64,000 nucleotides of DNA. It comes from Cycas panzhihuaensis (lineage: Eukaryota; Cycadophyta). Made by a program: the position numbers and the translations under genes. Shown one piece after another: positions 1-10,179 of the stretch (the stretch's first letter is position 1; each line of letters starts with the position of its first letter). The notes below the pieces were generated by a model. It was given only the letters and a program-made list of their open reading frames with translations, ran no database searches and had not been told where the DNA came from. The stretch spans positions 152,775,741 through 152,839,740 of the forward strand of contig CM041465.1 of assembly GCA_023213395.1 (NCBI GenBank). The letters are read 5' to 3'.

Positions 1-1021
1 TTGCTATGGGCAGCAATCTGTTACACAAACCCTTGCTAATGGCATCAAGGGGTACCCAACAATGTGGAGGATGCTATGGGGGTCTAAACAAGAGGCGAGC
101 AGACCTGGGATCAGTGCAACAAGGGGCTACGTATGCTGATAGTCCAATGCTAGCCTAGGGCTCAATCTCTCCTAATAATCTCAAGAAGAGCATGAAGTAA
201 AAGAAGAGAAGGTAGGAAGGGATCACCCTTGGAGAGAAGGACTGAAAAGGGGGGCTACCCTGCCTTACTCTCTTTACCTAGCCGTGGGACTCTTCTCTCA
301 CTGCTCTCTTGAAGAAAATCAGTGGAGAGAAAGATAGAGCCGAGGGACAACAAGCCAAGAATAATTGAAAAATAACTTTGCAACAGTGAAACCTGAAGGA
401 ACCAAGCAAATGAGACAAGAAATAGGTCTAAAATGGAGTAACTTACCATAAAACTAGAAGGGTAACTATAAACTTCGCGGTACCATGGTAAACTTCACAA
501 TACCGCTAAGTTTACAGCGGTGCGAGACCAGAAAGCCAGAATGGCAGGTTTTTGGGCTCTGGGAGCTCTCCAGATGATTTGACAGGCCTGGGAGGGGCTG
601 GCCCTCCTGTCTAGGTGGTTGAGACAGTCCAAGAAGCATGTGGACAGAGGTAAGCAAACATCAATGAGCAAAGATCCTAGAACGAGGTGCTAAGAGCTCA
701 AGGTCAAGGCATGAATGGATCATACAAACCAAGAGGGACCTGAGGCTATATGGAGACAATGTAGAGGGTTGTATAGTGGCATGGGGATGCCCACCTTGTG
801 GAAAGGTAGGTCTCACTGGGTTGTCATAGGCTCACGATACGACAGGTAGTATGAACAGGCAACAAAATGCAAAGTAATCATGCAAATGAAGCAAGTAGTC
901 ATGCAGAGAGGTAACACTTCTGTCAACCTTTCAGGCAAAATAATACAAGTGAAAAGGGAGAAGCATACCTGAGCCTACCTGAGTTGAATTGTTCGTATCC
1001 ATTCCCGGTAGCCAGGAAACA
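1..1021 (-). repeat. 3' LTR of element A (partial, cut by window edge)
   Basis: Position 1 onward matches 30,214 onward in A's 5' LTR with about 8% differences over the first 460 bases. The inner end reads ggaaaca at 1,021, so the sense-strand LTR starts TGTTTCC, directly after the polypurine tract. Relative to the 5' LTR, about 490 bases (counterpart 30,680-31,160) are missing at position 461. Just beyond, a stretch of about 20 bases containing taaacttc is duplicated (470-500). Roughly 1.2 kb of this LTR should lie outside the window. Confidence 0.85.
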
Positions 1022-1035
1022 CTACCCCCTTGGTA
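1022..1035 (-). other. polypurine tract of element A
   Basis: The plus strand reads ctacccccttggta, so the sense strand has ACCAAGGGGGTAG immediately before the LTR. The same tract follows the LTRs at 13,885 (B) and 31,690 (D). It is the expected plus-strand DNA priming site of reverse transcription. Confidence 0.7.
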
Positions 1036-1420
1036 GCAGAGCCTCACTGCTTGGAAGTGTAGTGCAATGGCGAATGCTGGCAACACAATTGTTAGTAACA
1101 CATGTGCATGTATACATATATAAATCATGATCATAACAAGAGACAAGGATGCCAGCGAGTGTCATGGCAGAATGCATGGATATGAGGACAGGGGTGGAGA
1201 TGACATAGGGGCTGCCTATGTGCCACCCAGGAATCGACCAGAAGCTAGAAGGATGAGGGGGTTGCCCCCATCATAAAAGTGCAAAGAGATACACGATGAT
1301 GTTAGGTAAGAGAGATAAGTGAGCAAACCTAGTAATTGCCATAGTTTAACCTCATTAGTAGCTAGCTTTCAGAGGTATGAGCAGATCGTAAGGTGATCTG
1401 CATGATAGCCTGAAACTTAG

Positions 1421-1863
1421 GTGACAGAGCGACCGGGCAAGTCTCAGGGACAGTTAGCAAGCAGAGGAAGGCGGCACTCAAGGATGAGGCAAATAAGGCT
1501 ATCTGCGTCAGCGTTGAGGGCTTAAGGATTGTGTCAGATGTCGACAGACTCGAAATTAGCCAGTAGAGATCTGGCAGTCGAAGCGAGGGCTCTCAAGTGA
1601 AGGCATCGCACCTGGTAAACCTGGGTGAGATGGGACACTACAACTTGGGAGTCACAAAAAAGGACAATTGATCAGTGATGGAAACAGAGTGCATCGGTGA
1701 GGGCCTCAATAATGGCCATGTACTCGGCTTCGTTATTGGTAGCCTCAGGGAGGAAGATTCTGGAACATAGAAAATCATGTCCAGAAGAGCTGCGAAGAAT
1801 CCAAGCAGTAGCAGAAGGTCCAGGATTACTGCGGCTCCCGCCGTTGGTAAAAATGTGGAGCGA
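1421..1863 (-). pseudogene. second (archaeal-type) RNase H of element A, decayed
   Basis: Reading on the minus strand from 1,863 gives an RNase H fold: the first strand motif IFTNGGSRSNPGP, then TNNEAEYMAIIEAL with the second acidic residue, then FCDSQVVVSHLTQVY with the third, and finally ALNADADSLICL with the last aspartate. The first catalytic Asp is replaced by Asn (TNGG). A TGA follows the FHH stretch and more stops lie near the end, so it is inactive. It is separate from the ordinary Ty3 RNase H fused to RT at about 7,200-7,640. Its place after the integrase and beyond the opposite-strand PMD gene is unusual. The usual role of an added RNase H in Tat elements is help in degrading the RNA template or removing primers. 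Confidence 0.8.
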
Positions 1864-2410
1864 TATAGATGATGGAAGAGAAAGCGTTGGTGGAGAAAAT
1901 ATGTGACAATATAAGGGTCAGAGCAAAAGGGAGGCTCGTAAGGCAAGCAATAAATGACTGTGAAGGGTAGGAGGACCTAGCAATGAGGCTACCCAAGGAC
2001 CAGAGCAGACTGTCTGACCACCGACTAAGAGTGGGCGGCAAAAGGGCACCCTAGGGTACCAAAGGTTGCTTAAGAAAGTAAAGAAAGACTTTGAATAGGG
2101 GGAGAATTCCCTTTAGAGGCCCCTGGGGTAGGAAAGAGTTGCAAAAATGGGTCCAGGATGGCCAAACAAGCTAAACGAGTATAAACTCGGGCATGCAACG
2201 AGTATAAACTCATGCAAAATGAGGCAAAAGAGCCCTGCGAAAGATGCATGGACAGGGTGCCATAAATGCATTCGCAAGAAAGAGTGAACCAAAGACTATG
2301 GGAGCACAACGGGAGACAGGGCCAGAAGATAAAGGTGATCGGGGGTAGGAGATGATCCAAAGGGCTGTCACGAGGTTGAAAATAAAGAAAGTGCCCATCG
2401 AGGTCCCCGC
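1864..2410. other. divergent spacer between second RNase H and PMD gene (element A)
   Basis: About 545 bases separate the minus-strand RNase H start from the plus-strand TATA box. Counterparts exist in B (14,711-15,248) and D (32,549-33,090) at nearly the same length. No protein family is recognised in any frame, although the minus strand of D has long open stretches. It could be an N-terminal extension of the RNase H product or a two-way promoter region. The sequence does not decide. Confidence 0.45.
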
Positions 2411-2420
2411 CTATATAAGG
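2411..2420 (+). promoter_or_regulatory. TATA box of the opposite-strand PMD gene (element A)
   Basis: ctatataagg lies about 168 bases upstream of the conserved start codon at 2,579. B has the equivalent ctatataaag at the same relative place (15,248-15,257). In D it has decayed to ctgtataacg. Conservation of position in two copies supports a dedicated promoter. Confidence 0.6.
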
Positions 2421-2602
2421 AAATTTGACATAAAATAGATTCATTTTCATGGACTCTCGAGAGAATCCAGAGTTATTTCCCTACGTAGCAGAGTGCTACC
2501 TGACTTTGGAGGCACATAGAGGGAGATCAAACCATCAGATCAGAGCAAGAGGATAGCCATCGGGACCATCGAGATGAGATGATGAGTGCTAGGCCAGATC
2601 CA

Positions 2603-3084
2603 GTGAGTGGATCCTACAAAACCTAGTGCATCTCGTGATTTGAAATATACTACTTTTTATGTTTTTTATATAGATTTTTAGGCCTCGTATGCCCAAGAAA
2701 TGACCTCTCAGAGTCTGAATTGGACCCAGAAAGAGGTAGGACTGGGGCATTAGGCAACCCTGGTCCCAGTGGGCCCAACTGGACCCACCAAAAGAATATT
2801 TTTTTAATTTTTGGCAGGAAAACCTCCCCCTTTGGAGGGGTGCCATTCGCACCACGGCAAAGATCATGGTGCCGCAATCTTTGCCTTAGGGCTTCGATCA
2901 CCGCGGGACCTAGGCCAAACTCCACGGTACAGCGAAGTTTAGCATGGTGCGAAGGCAGAATTACAGAAAAAATGAGACAGGGGCCTACAGGGCCCTAAAT
3001 CTTGATCAGGTGGAGCTGAAAGATAAGCTAGGGGATAGAGAGCAAGCATAGGTCAAGTTCTGATAAGTTTTGTGGCATTTACAG
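2603..3084 (+). other. intron 1 of PMD gene (element A)
   Basis: Donor CCA|GTGAGT and acceptor tttacag|GCTGTG, with a CTGAT branch-like motif about 26 bases before the acceptor. Length is 482 bases. It joins two frames in phase 0. D has the same intron with donor GTAAGT and 488 bases. It contains two self-complementary motifs (2,852-2,885 and 2,917-2,940). Confidence 0.7.
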
Positions 3085-4303
3085 GCTGTGATCGTAGTGG
3101 AGAACTACAAGAACATAGGTATGGCTATGTTGAGTTTTATAGAGATGATGACCAGGGAGGACAACGGGGTCCTGCAGAGATGTGGCCTAGTGAAAGTCAT
3201 GAGGATGCCTTAGTACATATCAGACCAGTGGCTATTGATCGATATTGTGTCGCATTAGGACCGAAGGAGGTACATTTTTTACCTACCCCAGGTGAGAGAC
3301 GTAACAGTAACACCTAAAGACATCTAGAGGATACTGGGAGTACTGGCAATGGGGAGGCCGGTGGCACTAGGAGTGCTACCTATTTATGAGGCAGCACATA
3401 GGGAGGCAGTGACATTTTTCATAGGACAGGACAGATGGGAGAGGAGGGGGATACCCCTACAGACTATAGTTATGTCCAGAGTTCCTCGTGTAAGGAAGTT
3501 GATCATACTATGCATTCTGTTCCGGATCTCCTGGAAACAGAACTATAGAGACATACTCAGTGGTTGGATGGACGCGGTGCGCCGATGTAAGGCAGGCGAG
3601 AGGATGGACTAGGCCACCCTGATAGTGGTGAATCTCATCGCACAGGTGGACGCCATCAGAGTAACAGGTAGAGGAGGACTCTCATATAGCACGTTGTTAC
3701 AGTGTTGGTTCTTTGACTACTTTAGATTAGTGGCACTAGTAGGGGGACCACACCCTATCATAGAGTAGGCCCTGATGGTCCATAGATGGCAGACGAGGCT
3801 CAGAGGGATCGAGGACCAAGCGCATGTCCGTCACTCGGTGGAGGCCACATCACTAGACCTCCTCACCCTTACAGACTATACAACACATCCATATAGGTTG
3901 GTGAGGTGGGATAGTGATGTTGAGGCAGGAGGAGAAGGAGTGCCCTTAGGAGACGATAAGGACGGTGATGGAGGTGATGGGGCCAGCCCATCACGACTTG
4001 CAGGAGAGGGAGGTCCATCGGGGATAGCAGGTAGAGGAGCAGGGCCATCTAGGACTGTCGACAGAGAGGCAGGCCCATCAGGGACTATAAAGTTGAGTAG
4101 GGGGCCAGTGACATATGCCCATAGGCTACGGATCATCAAGAGATCCTGAGAGGTGGTAGCTGTGCTAGCCATAGAGAGGATGGATGCTCCAGCTATCGAG
4201 GCGATGGTAGAGGAGGTACCTGAGGAGGAGGAGGTACCTGCAACTAGCGGAGTAGTAGAGGGAGAGGTAGTCACACGAGTTGAGGAGCCGACAGCCTCAC
4301 CAG

Positions 4304-4418
4304 GTAAGACATGACCATTTCCTGTTGTCATTTGATTGCCAAATATATACATAGTTTGATTTTGGTTTTGATTTGATATCCATAGATATGTACTAATATA
4401 TGACATGCTAGATTATAG
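4304..4418 (+). other. intron 2 of PMD gene (element A)
   Basis: Donor CAG|GTAAGA, branch-like tactaat, acceptor attatag|GT. Length is 115 bases, T-rich, flanked by GC-richer exons. Splicing is phase 1 and joins the acidic tail to the charged exon 3 in the sensible frame. B has a matching 108-base intron. Confidence 0.75.
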
Positions 4419-5010
4419 GTATGGTAGATATCCAGAGGTTGGTCAAGGCAGTAGTCCGAGAGGTATTCCCTCGAGCCTATGTAGAGGGACAACGTCCCAT
4501 CCAGGCAGGGGATGAGTCTAGATCGGTAGGCAGTCACGTGCTAACGTTCGCCCCATTGATACGAGCGAGAGATATATGGGTGGCAGAGTCCTAGGAGCAC
4601 GAGGCACATGCGGGACGTCAGCAGACTAAGATGGACACCATTCGAGCTGAGAGGGAGATCCTATAGGTGTGGGTGCAGGCACTGGAGACTCAGGGAGGAG
4701 CTAGAAGGGATATGGGGACCCATATCTGGGTGATAGTGCTGGAGGAGCGACTCTAGGGGATGGAGGAGAGGCTCCGCCTCATAGAGATAGAGCGGGATCA
4801 TATCCATGTGTGATATGACTAACTGATAGAGGACATGGCATCAAGGTCGGCGCAGAGCAGGACACAGACTTATATATTGGCGATGACCCCAAGGAGGCCA
4901 CGGGATGTGGGGAGCGAGGCAGGGAGCTCGTTAGAGTCTTAGAGGGATGTGGTCCCCATGAGAGGGGTCACACTGACTAGGAGATGATGCCCCAGGAGCA
5001 GGACAACAGT

Positions 5011-5737
5011 AGGATAGGGTATATGTATTTGATTTTGATAGGGGAAAGCACAGACCTCGAGGGGGACCATATATGGAGTCATATGATTGTACCTCCCCTA
5101 CAAGGACACTGGCTTCCCATAGATGATGTACCATACCATATGTATGATATGACACATGATTTTGATATATATATATAGACTGGGTGATTGGTACCCCATT
5201 TTGGCATATGATTATATGTATCATAATGCATGATGGATGATATGTATATTTGCTTTCTTGTTTATGTGTGTGTGTGGGTGTACAGATGCACAAGGATATG
5301 CGTGGTTGCATTTTGAGCTAATTACTGTATGAGCTTTTGTGTTATGATATTTGTTTAAGTTACGTATATTTCCTTTCATGTAGGGCTAAATACTTAACAG
5401 GAGCACACGCGATTACCATGAGTAGAGGTGATAGACATATGTAGGGCTAGGAAATAGGGTGACATGCATGTCCACATAGGAGCATAGCGGGATATGTAAA
5501 GGAAATACCGAGCAAGAGAGAAGTGACGATACTCCGGAGCATTGTCCTAGCTGGGGGATGCCCGAAAAGGAGGACAAGGCCCTAAGGAAAATGGGAACAA
5601 GGGTTCCGTGGGAGGAACCAGAGGGGAATAGAGAGGCCATCCTAAGTCATCATTCCACCCGTGGCTGGGAAGAATAGGAACGAACTTAAGATGGTAGTTT
5701 AGACTCATTTTGGAGCATGGGTGAGGTGACAACAAGG
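5011..5737. other. spacer between converging PMD gene and gag-pol 3' ends (element A)
   Basis: An AT-richer stretch where the plus-strand PMD gene and minus-strand pol end towards each other. It includes a short TG run near 5,265-5,282. B has a similar spacer (17,490-18,125). No coding potential is recognised. It may hold both polyadenylation regions. Confidence 0.4.
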
Positions 5738-7195
5738 TCACGAGTACAACTTCTTAAGGAATTTCTTGTTAATAGCTTTCTCAAATTCAAGACCCTCCAA
5801 GGTGGCGATCCTATAAGTGCCATTACTGAGGCTCTCGATAACAACAAAGGGTCCATCCCATTTAGGCCTAAATTTAGCCAAGCGGTCATGAAAATACTCT
5901 AATTTGAGGACGTGGTCCCTAGGAAACAAAGGACGAGAATGGAGATATCTATCGTAGGTCATTTACGAGCAGGCTTTAGATGCTAGGTTAGCCTGGTAGG
6001 TAGCTAAACATCTCTCATCCAAAGTTTCGAGGTCCAGGAGGCGAGCCTGACAGATCGACTCCTCATCGATGAGACCCCGAAGAGAAACACGTAAGGAAGG
6101 GATCTCCACTTCCAATGGGAGTACTGCCTCGGTACCGTAGACCAAGAAGAACAAGGTCATTCCCATGGCAAAATGGATAGAGGTGCAGTAAGCTCATAAA
6201 GCGGAAGAGAGCTGAAGGTGCCAGTCTCTTTGAGACTGAGTGAAAGTTTTCTTTAAAATGTTGATGAGAGTCTTATTGAACGACTCCACTTGACCATTTG
6301 CCTGGGGGTAGTAAGGGGAGGAAGTTTTGTGAGATATTTTAAACTTCTCACAAAGCTCATCCATCTCCTTGTTACAAAAAGGGGTTCTGTTGTCAGTAAT
6401 CAGGACATCAAGAATCCTGAAATGGTAAATGATATGCTAGTAAATAAAGGTAGCTATCATCTTACCAGGGGTAGTAACTAAAGGGATGGCCTCTGCCTAT
6501 TTAGTAAAGTATTCTGTAATAGTCGAGATAAACTTGTACTATGATGAGGAAGGTGGGGAGATAGCCCCGATGAGGTCTAGCCCCTATTGAGCAAAAGGCC
6601 ATGGAGATATAATAGGATGAAGGGCCTCGGAAGGCACATGGGAGATGTTAGCATGTTCCTAACATCACCGACATCTCAGGGTGAAAGCATGGGCATCCTT
6701 AAAGAGGGACGGCTAATAGTAACCCATACGGAGGATCCTCTGGGCCATGGATTGACCTCCAAAGTAGCCCCCTCAAATGCCATGGTGGCATTCGCAGAGT
6801 ATTTGGTCTGCTTCGTCAGCGGTGATGTAGCAAAGGAGGATCCCATCGAAAGACCTCTTATACAATATATCATCTATGAGGAAGTATTATCTAGCAGAAG
6901 GTTGGATACGAGCTCTAATCTTACTACTAGTTTCAGGGTGGTATTGCTGTTGTGTGAGATACTACACAATGTCACCATACCACTTGTTGTCAATGAGTGG
7001 ATGGGGAGGGATATCCTGAATAGTCAAGATAGACTCATCAGGAAGGGAATCATCAACGGGGGCATCGAGCGAGTTAGGGATAGAGGCGTTTGTGAGTTGC
7101 TCAGCCACTACCATCCCCTTCTTTGATTTCCCATTGACAATATGAAGATCGAACTCTTCAAGTAGGATGGCCCAACGGCCAGCCCTACCCATCAA
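5738..7195 (-). pseudogene. integrase region of element A pol
   Basis: Minus strand, N to C: a zinc-binding HHCC segment (ILCECHHGI, later LRCR and a second Cys), the catalytic core with GLDLIG, ITDNRTPFCN and the PQANGQVESFNKTL motif carrying the last acidic residue, then a C-terminal module KWDGPFVVIESLSNGTYRI of the GPY/F type. It ends with LKKLYS and a TGA at 5,738-5,740. No chromodomain follows. Several stops interrupt the frame (for example near 5,963 and 6,290-6,600), so the protein is dead. Copy B (18,126-19,565) is better preserved. Confidence 0.85.
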
Positions 7196-7640
7196 GTCTG
7201 AACGAGTAAGTAGATATCACAAGGGATCAAACTGGATGATCACCTTGGTGGTATTACCAAGTAAGTAATGTCTAAACTTCTTGGTCACGTGGACCAATGA
7301 GAGACACTCCTTCTCAGCTTAAGAGTAGTTAAGTTTGGTAGCCACAAGGGTATGGTTGATGAAGTAAATGGCTCTCTTGACTCTTGAGTCATTCTCTTGA
7401 GCCAACATAGCGCCCAGGGACTTGTCAGTCACCGAGGTATAAAGAATGAAGGGCCTATCAAAGTAAGGAGGCACCAATGTAGGAGCAAAAGCAAGGGCTT
7501 CCTTAAGTCTTTCAAAGGCTTGTTGAGCCTTATTAGACCAAACAAATGGGGCTCCCTTCTTCAATAGGTTGGTTAAGGGTTTAGCGCTTATGATGAAGTC
7601 TGTCAAGAAGCGCCTCAGGAAACCAATCCTACTTAGGAAC
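7196..7640 (-). pseudogene. RNase H (Ty3 type) and connection of element A pol
   Basis: Follows RT on the minus strand. AKPLTNLLKKGAPFVW, FERLKEAL and FILYTSVTDKSLGAMLAQE are the start of the normal gypsy RNase H, then AIYFINHTLVATKLNYS and a KKFRHYLLG stretch, ending with MGRAGRWAILLEEFDLHI. The first catalytic Asp position reads TSVTD and looks degenerate. A stop follows NYS at about 7,320. Confidence 0.8.
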
Positions 7641-8330
7641 GACTTGATCTGTCATTGGGTCCTAGGAGGTGGTATATCAAGGATTACCTTGACCTTGTCA
7701 GGGTCAATCTGAATTCCTTGTTTTGATATAAGAAATCCAAGGAGTTTGCCTGAAGTGATGGCAAATACACACTTGAGAGGGTTTAGGCTTATATGGTACT
7801 CGTAACATCGAGAGAAGATGGCCCACAAGTCAGAGGGATGATGGGCCCCGACACGTGAGAGACCCATCATGTCATCCAGAAAGACTTCCAATGTGCAATC
7901 AACGAGGTCATGGAAGATAAAGTGCATCGCTCTTTGGTAAGTAGCACCTACATTTTCAAGACTAAAGGGCATTGCCTTATAGGCAAAGGTAACCCACGAG
8001 GTGATGAAGGCCATCTTATAGCGGTCTTCAGGATATATTTGGATTTGATTGTAGCCAGAGAAGCCGTCCATCAAGGACATAACTTCAAATCTGACAATTC
8101 GATCAATGATTTGATCGATGAAAGAGAGTGAAAAGTTGTCCTTAGGACATGCGTTATTAATATCATAGAAATCAATGCATATCTGGATAAACCCGTTCTT
8201 TCTAGCAACGGAAACAATATTGGATACCCATTTAGGGTAATCGATAGAAGTGATAAGTTTAACATCTAAAAGCTTCTCGACCTCCATCTTGATGGTAGCT
8301 AAGAGTTTAGGGTAGAGAGGACATTGCTTT
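7641..8330 (-). pseudogene. reverse transcriptase of element A pol
   Basis: Minus-strand frame 8,287-7,652 is open for 211 codons: VEKLLDVKLITSIDYPKWVSN, ICIDFYDINNACPKDNF, SLMDGFSGYNQIQI, FAYKAMPFSLENVGATYQRAM, then FLDDMMGLS as the YxDD catalytic box and LNPLKCVFAITSGKLLGFLIS. The NACPKDNFPLP-type block is characteristic of Tat/Ogre-like plant Ty3 elements. This domain is the longest surviving open stretch in A pol. Confidence 0.9.
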
Positions 8331-9369
8331 TAGTGCATGGGACGGTCACCAGGAATGGTAGTGAGATTGTGGGTGACAATGGAGGGGTTAATTCCTTTCA
8401 TATCAGAATAATCCCATGCAAAGACATCCTAAAACTCCTAGAACAGAAGGGAATATTCCCTCACTTCATCATGAGAGTATTCTGCCCCCACCTTAATGAC
8501 CTTGCCAGGGGCAAGGACTATGTCCTGGGTTGCCCCCATGCACATGGCATTCCCCTCCTCGAAATGAAGTGGGGCAAGGTCAACAGGAAGAGATGGAATA
8601 GGGGATGGAATTGGGTCAACGAGTGTGGACCCAATCACTAGAATATTCTAGTGGCTAAGCCTATAACCAGAAGGAAAGTTGGGTGCAGAGCCGGCTAAGT
8701 GCTCAAGCAAGGCTTCATCATCTTTGAAGTAATCCACCCCATGGATGACCTTACTTCGAATAGGTGAAGTGCAGGAGGAAGTGGGAATAGCGGGACCATG
8801 GTGGTCTTCTGGTTGTCTAACATCCTCAGAAGACTTTAAGAGAGAGTCAGGGAGGGGCTCCTTGGAAGGAGCGAAACAAAGTTCCTCAAAACCATCACCC
8901 GAAGGGGGTGACGAAGAGGAAGAATTAGTGATAGGTGAGTCAATGCGTGCAATGATATGTGACATAGAGGGGTGACTAGTCTCACCAACGAAAGGGGTTC
9001 TAGGTCGAGACCTAGAACAAGAAGAGTGCATCCTACTAGTACAGAGGAAAGAAACGAGGTGAAGAAAGCCCTCGTCCTCATCATGGGACTCATCATCGCT
9101 AAATTAGGCAAGGTACCCATAGCTCCCAACACCAATAGGAGCGAAGCGCATAAGACTAGGGGAAGAAGATATGGGATCTTCTTCAATGTGGGATGGATTG
9201 AGTATGTTGATGGAGCAAGCTGAGGCAGAAGCAGAAGGGCCTTGGCTCACTTGATTGACAGAGTAAGTTTATTTAATAGGTGGACACTCGTAGAACACAA
9301 CTCTCATTCTTCTATCATAGACAAACTTAAGCTACCCCCAGCAGGTCGAACACATAGCTCCCATCTGAT
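8331..9369 (-). pseudogene. linker between protease and RT of element A
   Basis: Minus-strand coding remnants rich in Ser, Pro, Asp and Glu, with DYFKDDEALLEHLAGSAPN and the region leading into RT. The homologous stretch in B (20,796-21,491, 231 codons open) contains HFEEGNTMCMGAAQ and EFQDVFAW, the block that normally precedes RT in this group. It is probably an unstructured polyprotein linker. Confidence 0.6.
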
Positions 9370-9620
9370 CGAGCTATGGTTGACCCAAGAGAAGATTGTA
9401 GTCGACATCAACATCAAGGATTACAATGTTAGCGAGGACAGTCTTACCCTCGAGAGTGAGCGGGATCGAAATGGACCCCAATAGGGTCTTTTCACTACCG
9501 TCATAGCCTTGGCATCGCCATGGAATAGGTTCTAAGGCAGAAATACCAAGCTCTTGCATAACGCACAAGGGCATGGCATTCACAGAAGAATTGTTGTCAA
9601 TAATAGTCCTTCGTAGGGTA
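9370..9620 (-). pseudogene. aspartic protease of element A
   Basis: Minus strand: SVNAMPLCVMQELGISALEP followed by WRCQGYDGSEKTLLGSISIP, LEGKTVLANIVILDVDVDYN and LLLGQP. The active-site block just upstream reads DNNSS where B reads DNGAS, so A has lost the conserved Gly-Ala. The pattern (DxGAS, hydrophobic LEGK...ANIVVL, then LLGRP) is retropepsin-like and lies in the expected place between gag and RT. Confidence 0.75.
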
Positions 9621-10179
9621 CAATCAGGTGTGTCAATGGTGATGGTGAACGGGAAGTTCTATTGGCATTCCCTTTCACATGTAGGGGGAAGGTCTTTACG
9701 GTCAAAGGAAATGATAGGCTCATGACTTTGGGTGACACCCAAAGTGTGGATGGGCGTGTCATTTGATCCTAAAGCTTCCAAAAGGAGAGTCCATTGTTCA
9801 GGACAACTCCTCAAAACATCCATCAAGGACATTCCCGTAGCAACAGTATGGAGCTCGTCAATGATACAGAAGGGCTTACCCTTTGCAGTAGGTTGGGTAA
9901 GTGCCCCTCAAAAATCGTAACGACTAGGATATACGGGAATGGTCTTGGTAAAAAGTGGCACTTCTGGAGGGGGGTTCTCCGAAAGAGGATCAGAGTATGG
10001 GGCAGAAGAAGAGGCACCAGCTGCCTCTTTAGCAGCTTGAGACTGAGTAAGGGTATATAAGGGAGTAGCCTCAAGTATTTGGATTACCTTCTTTCCCTTA
10101 TTCCAGGATTGTGAAGGTGAAGGAGTGTGTCGGTGAGGGGAACATGAAGAAGAAGACGAATCCTAAGTGCCCTTCCCTC

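Larger units (their letters stand above)
2579..5010 (+). pseudogene. plant mobile domain (PMD) cargo gene, three exons, element A
   Basis: This gene runs opposite to gag-pol. Exon 1 (2,579-2,602) encodes only MMSARPDP. Exon 2 starts at 3,085 and holds the PMD: LQRCGLVKVMRMP, a WLLIDIVSH stretch, then GVLAMGRPVALG, and further on QCWFF and a MVHRW segment. It ends in an acidic, Gly/Pro/Ser-rich tail with three 30-base repeats (4,004-4,093). Exon 3 (from 4,419) encodes a charged region likely to be coiled coil. Both introns keep the frame. In-frame TAG codons in exon 2 (for example where the PMD has MRMPQ and in the SHWD position) and exon 3 show it is dead. PMD proteins such as MAIN/MAIL1 are plant nuclear proteins, and the domain is also known from transposons. 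The function within the element is unknown. The start was chosen because it is shared by copies B and D. Confidence 0.78.

Noticed and set aside
1638-2041. Open minus-strand frames of 70-100 codons over the second RNase H and upstream spacer
   Set aside because: They lie in other frames than the recognisable RNase H motifs and are Leu/Ser/Pro-rich shadows. The frame with catalytic motifs was used instead.
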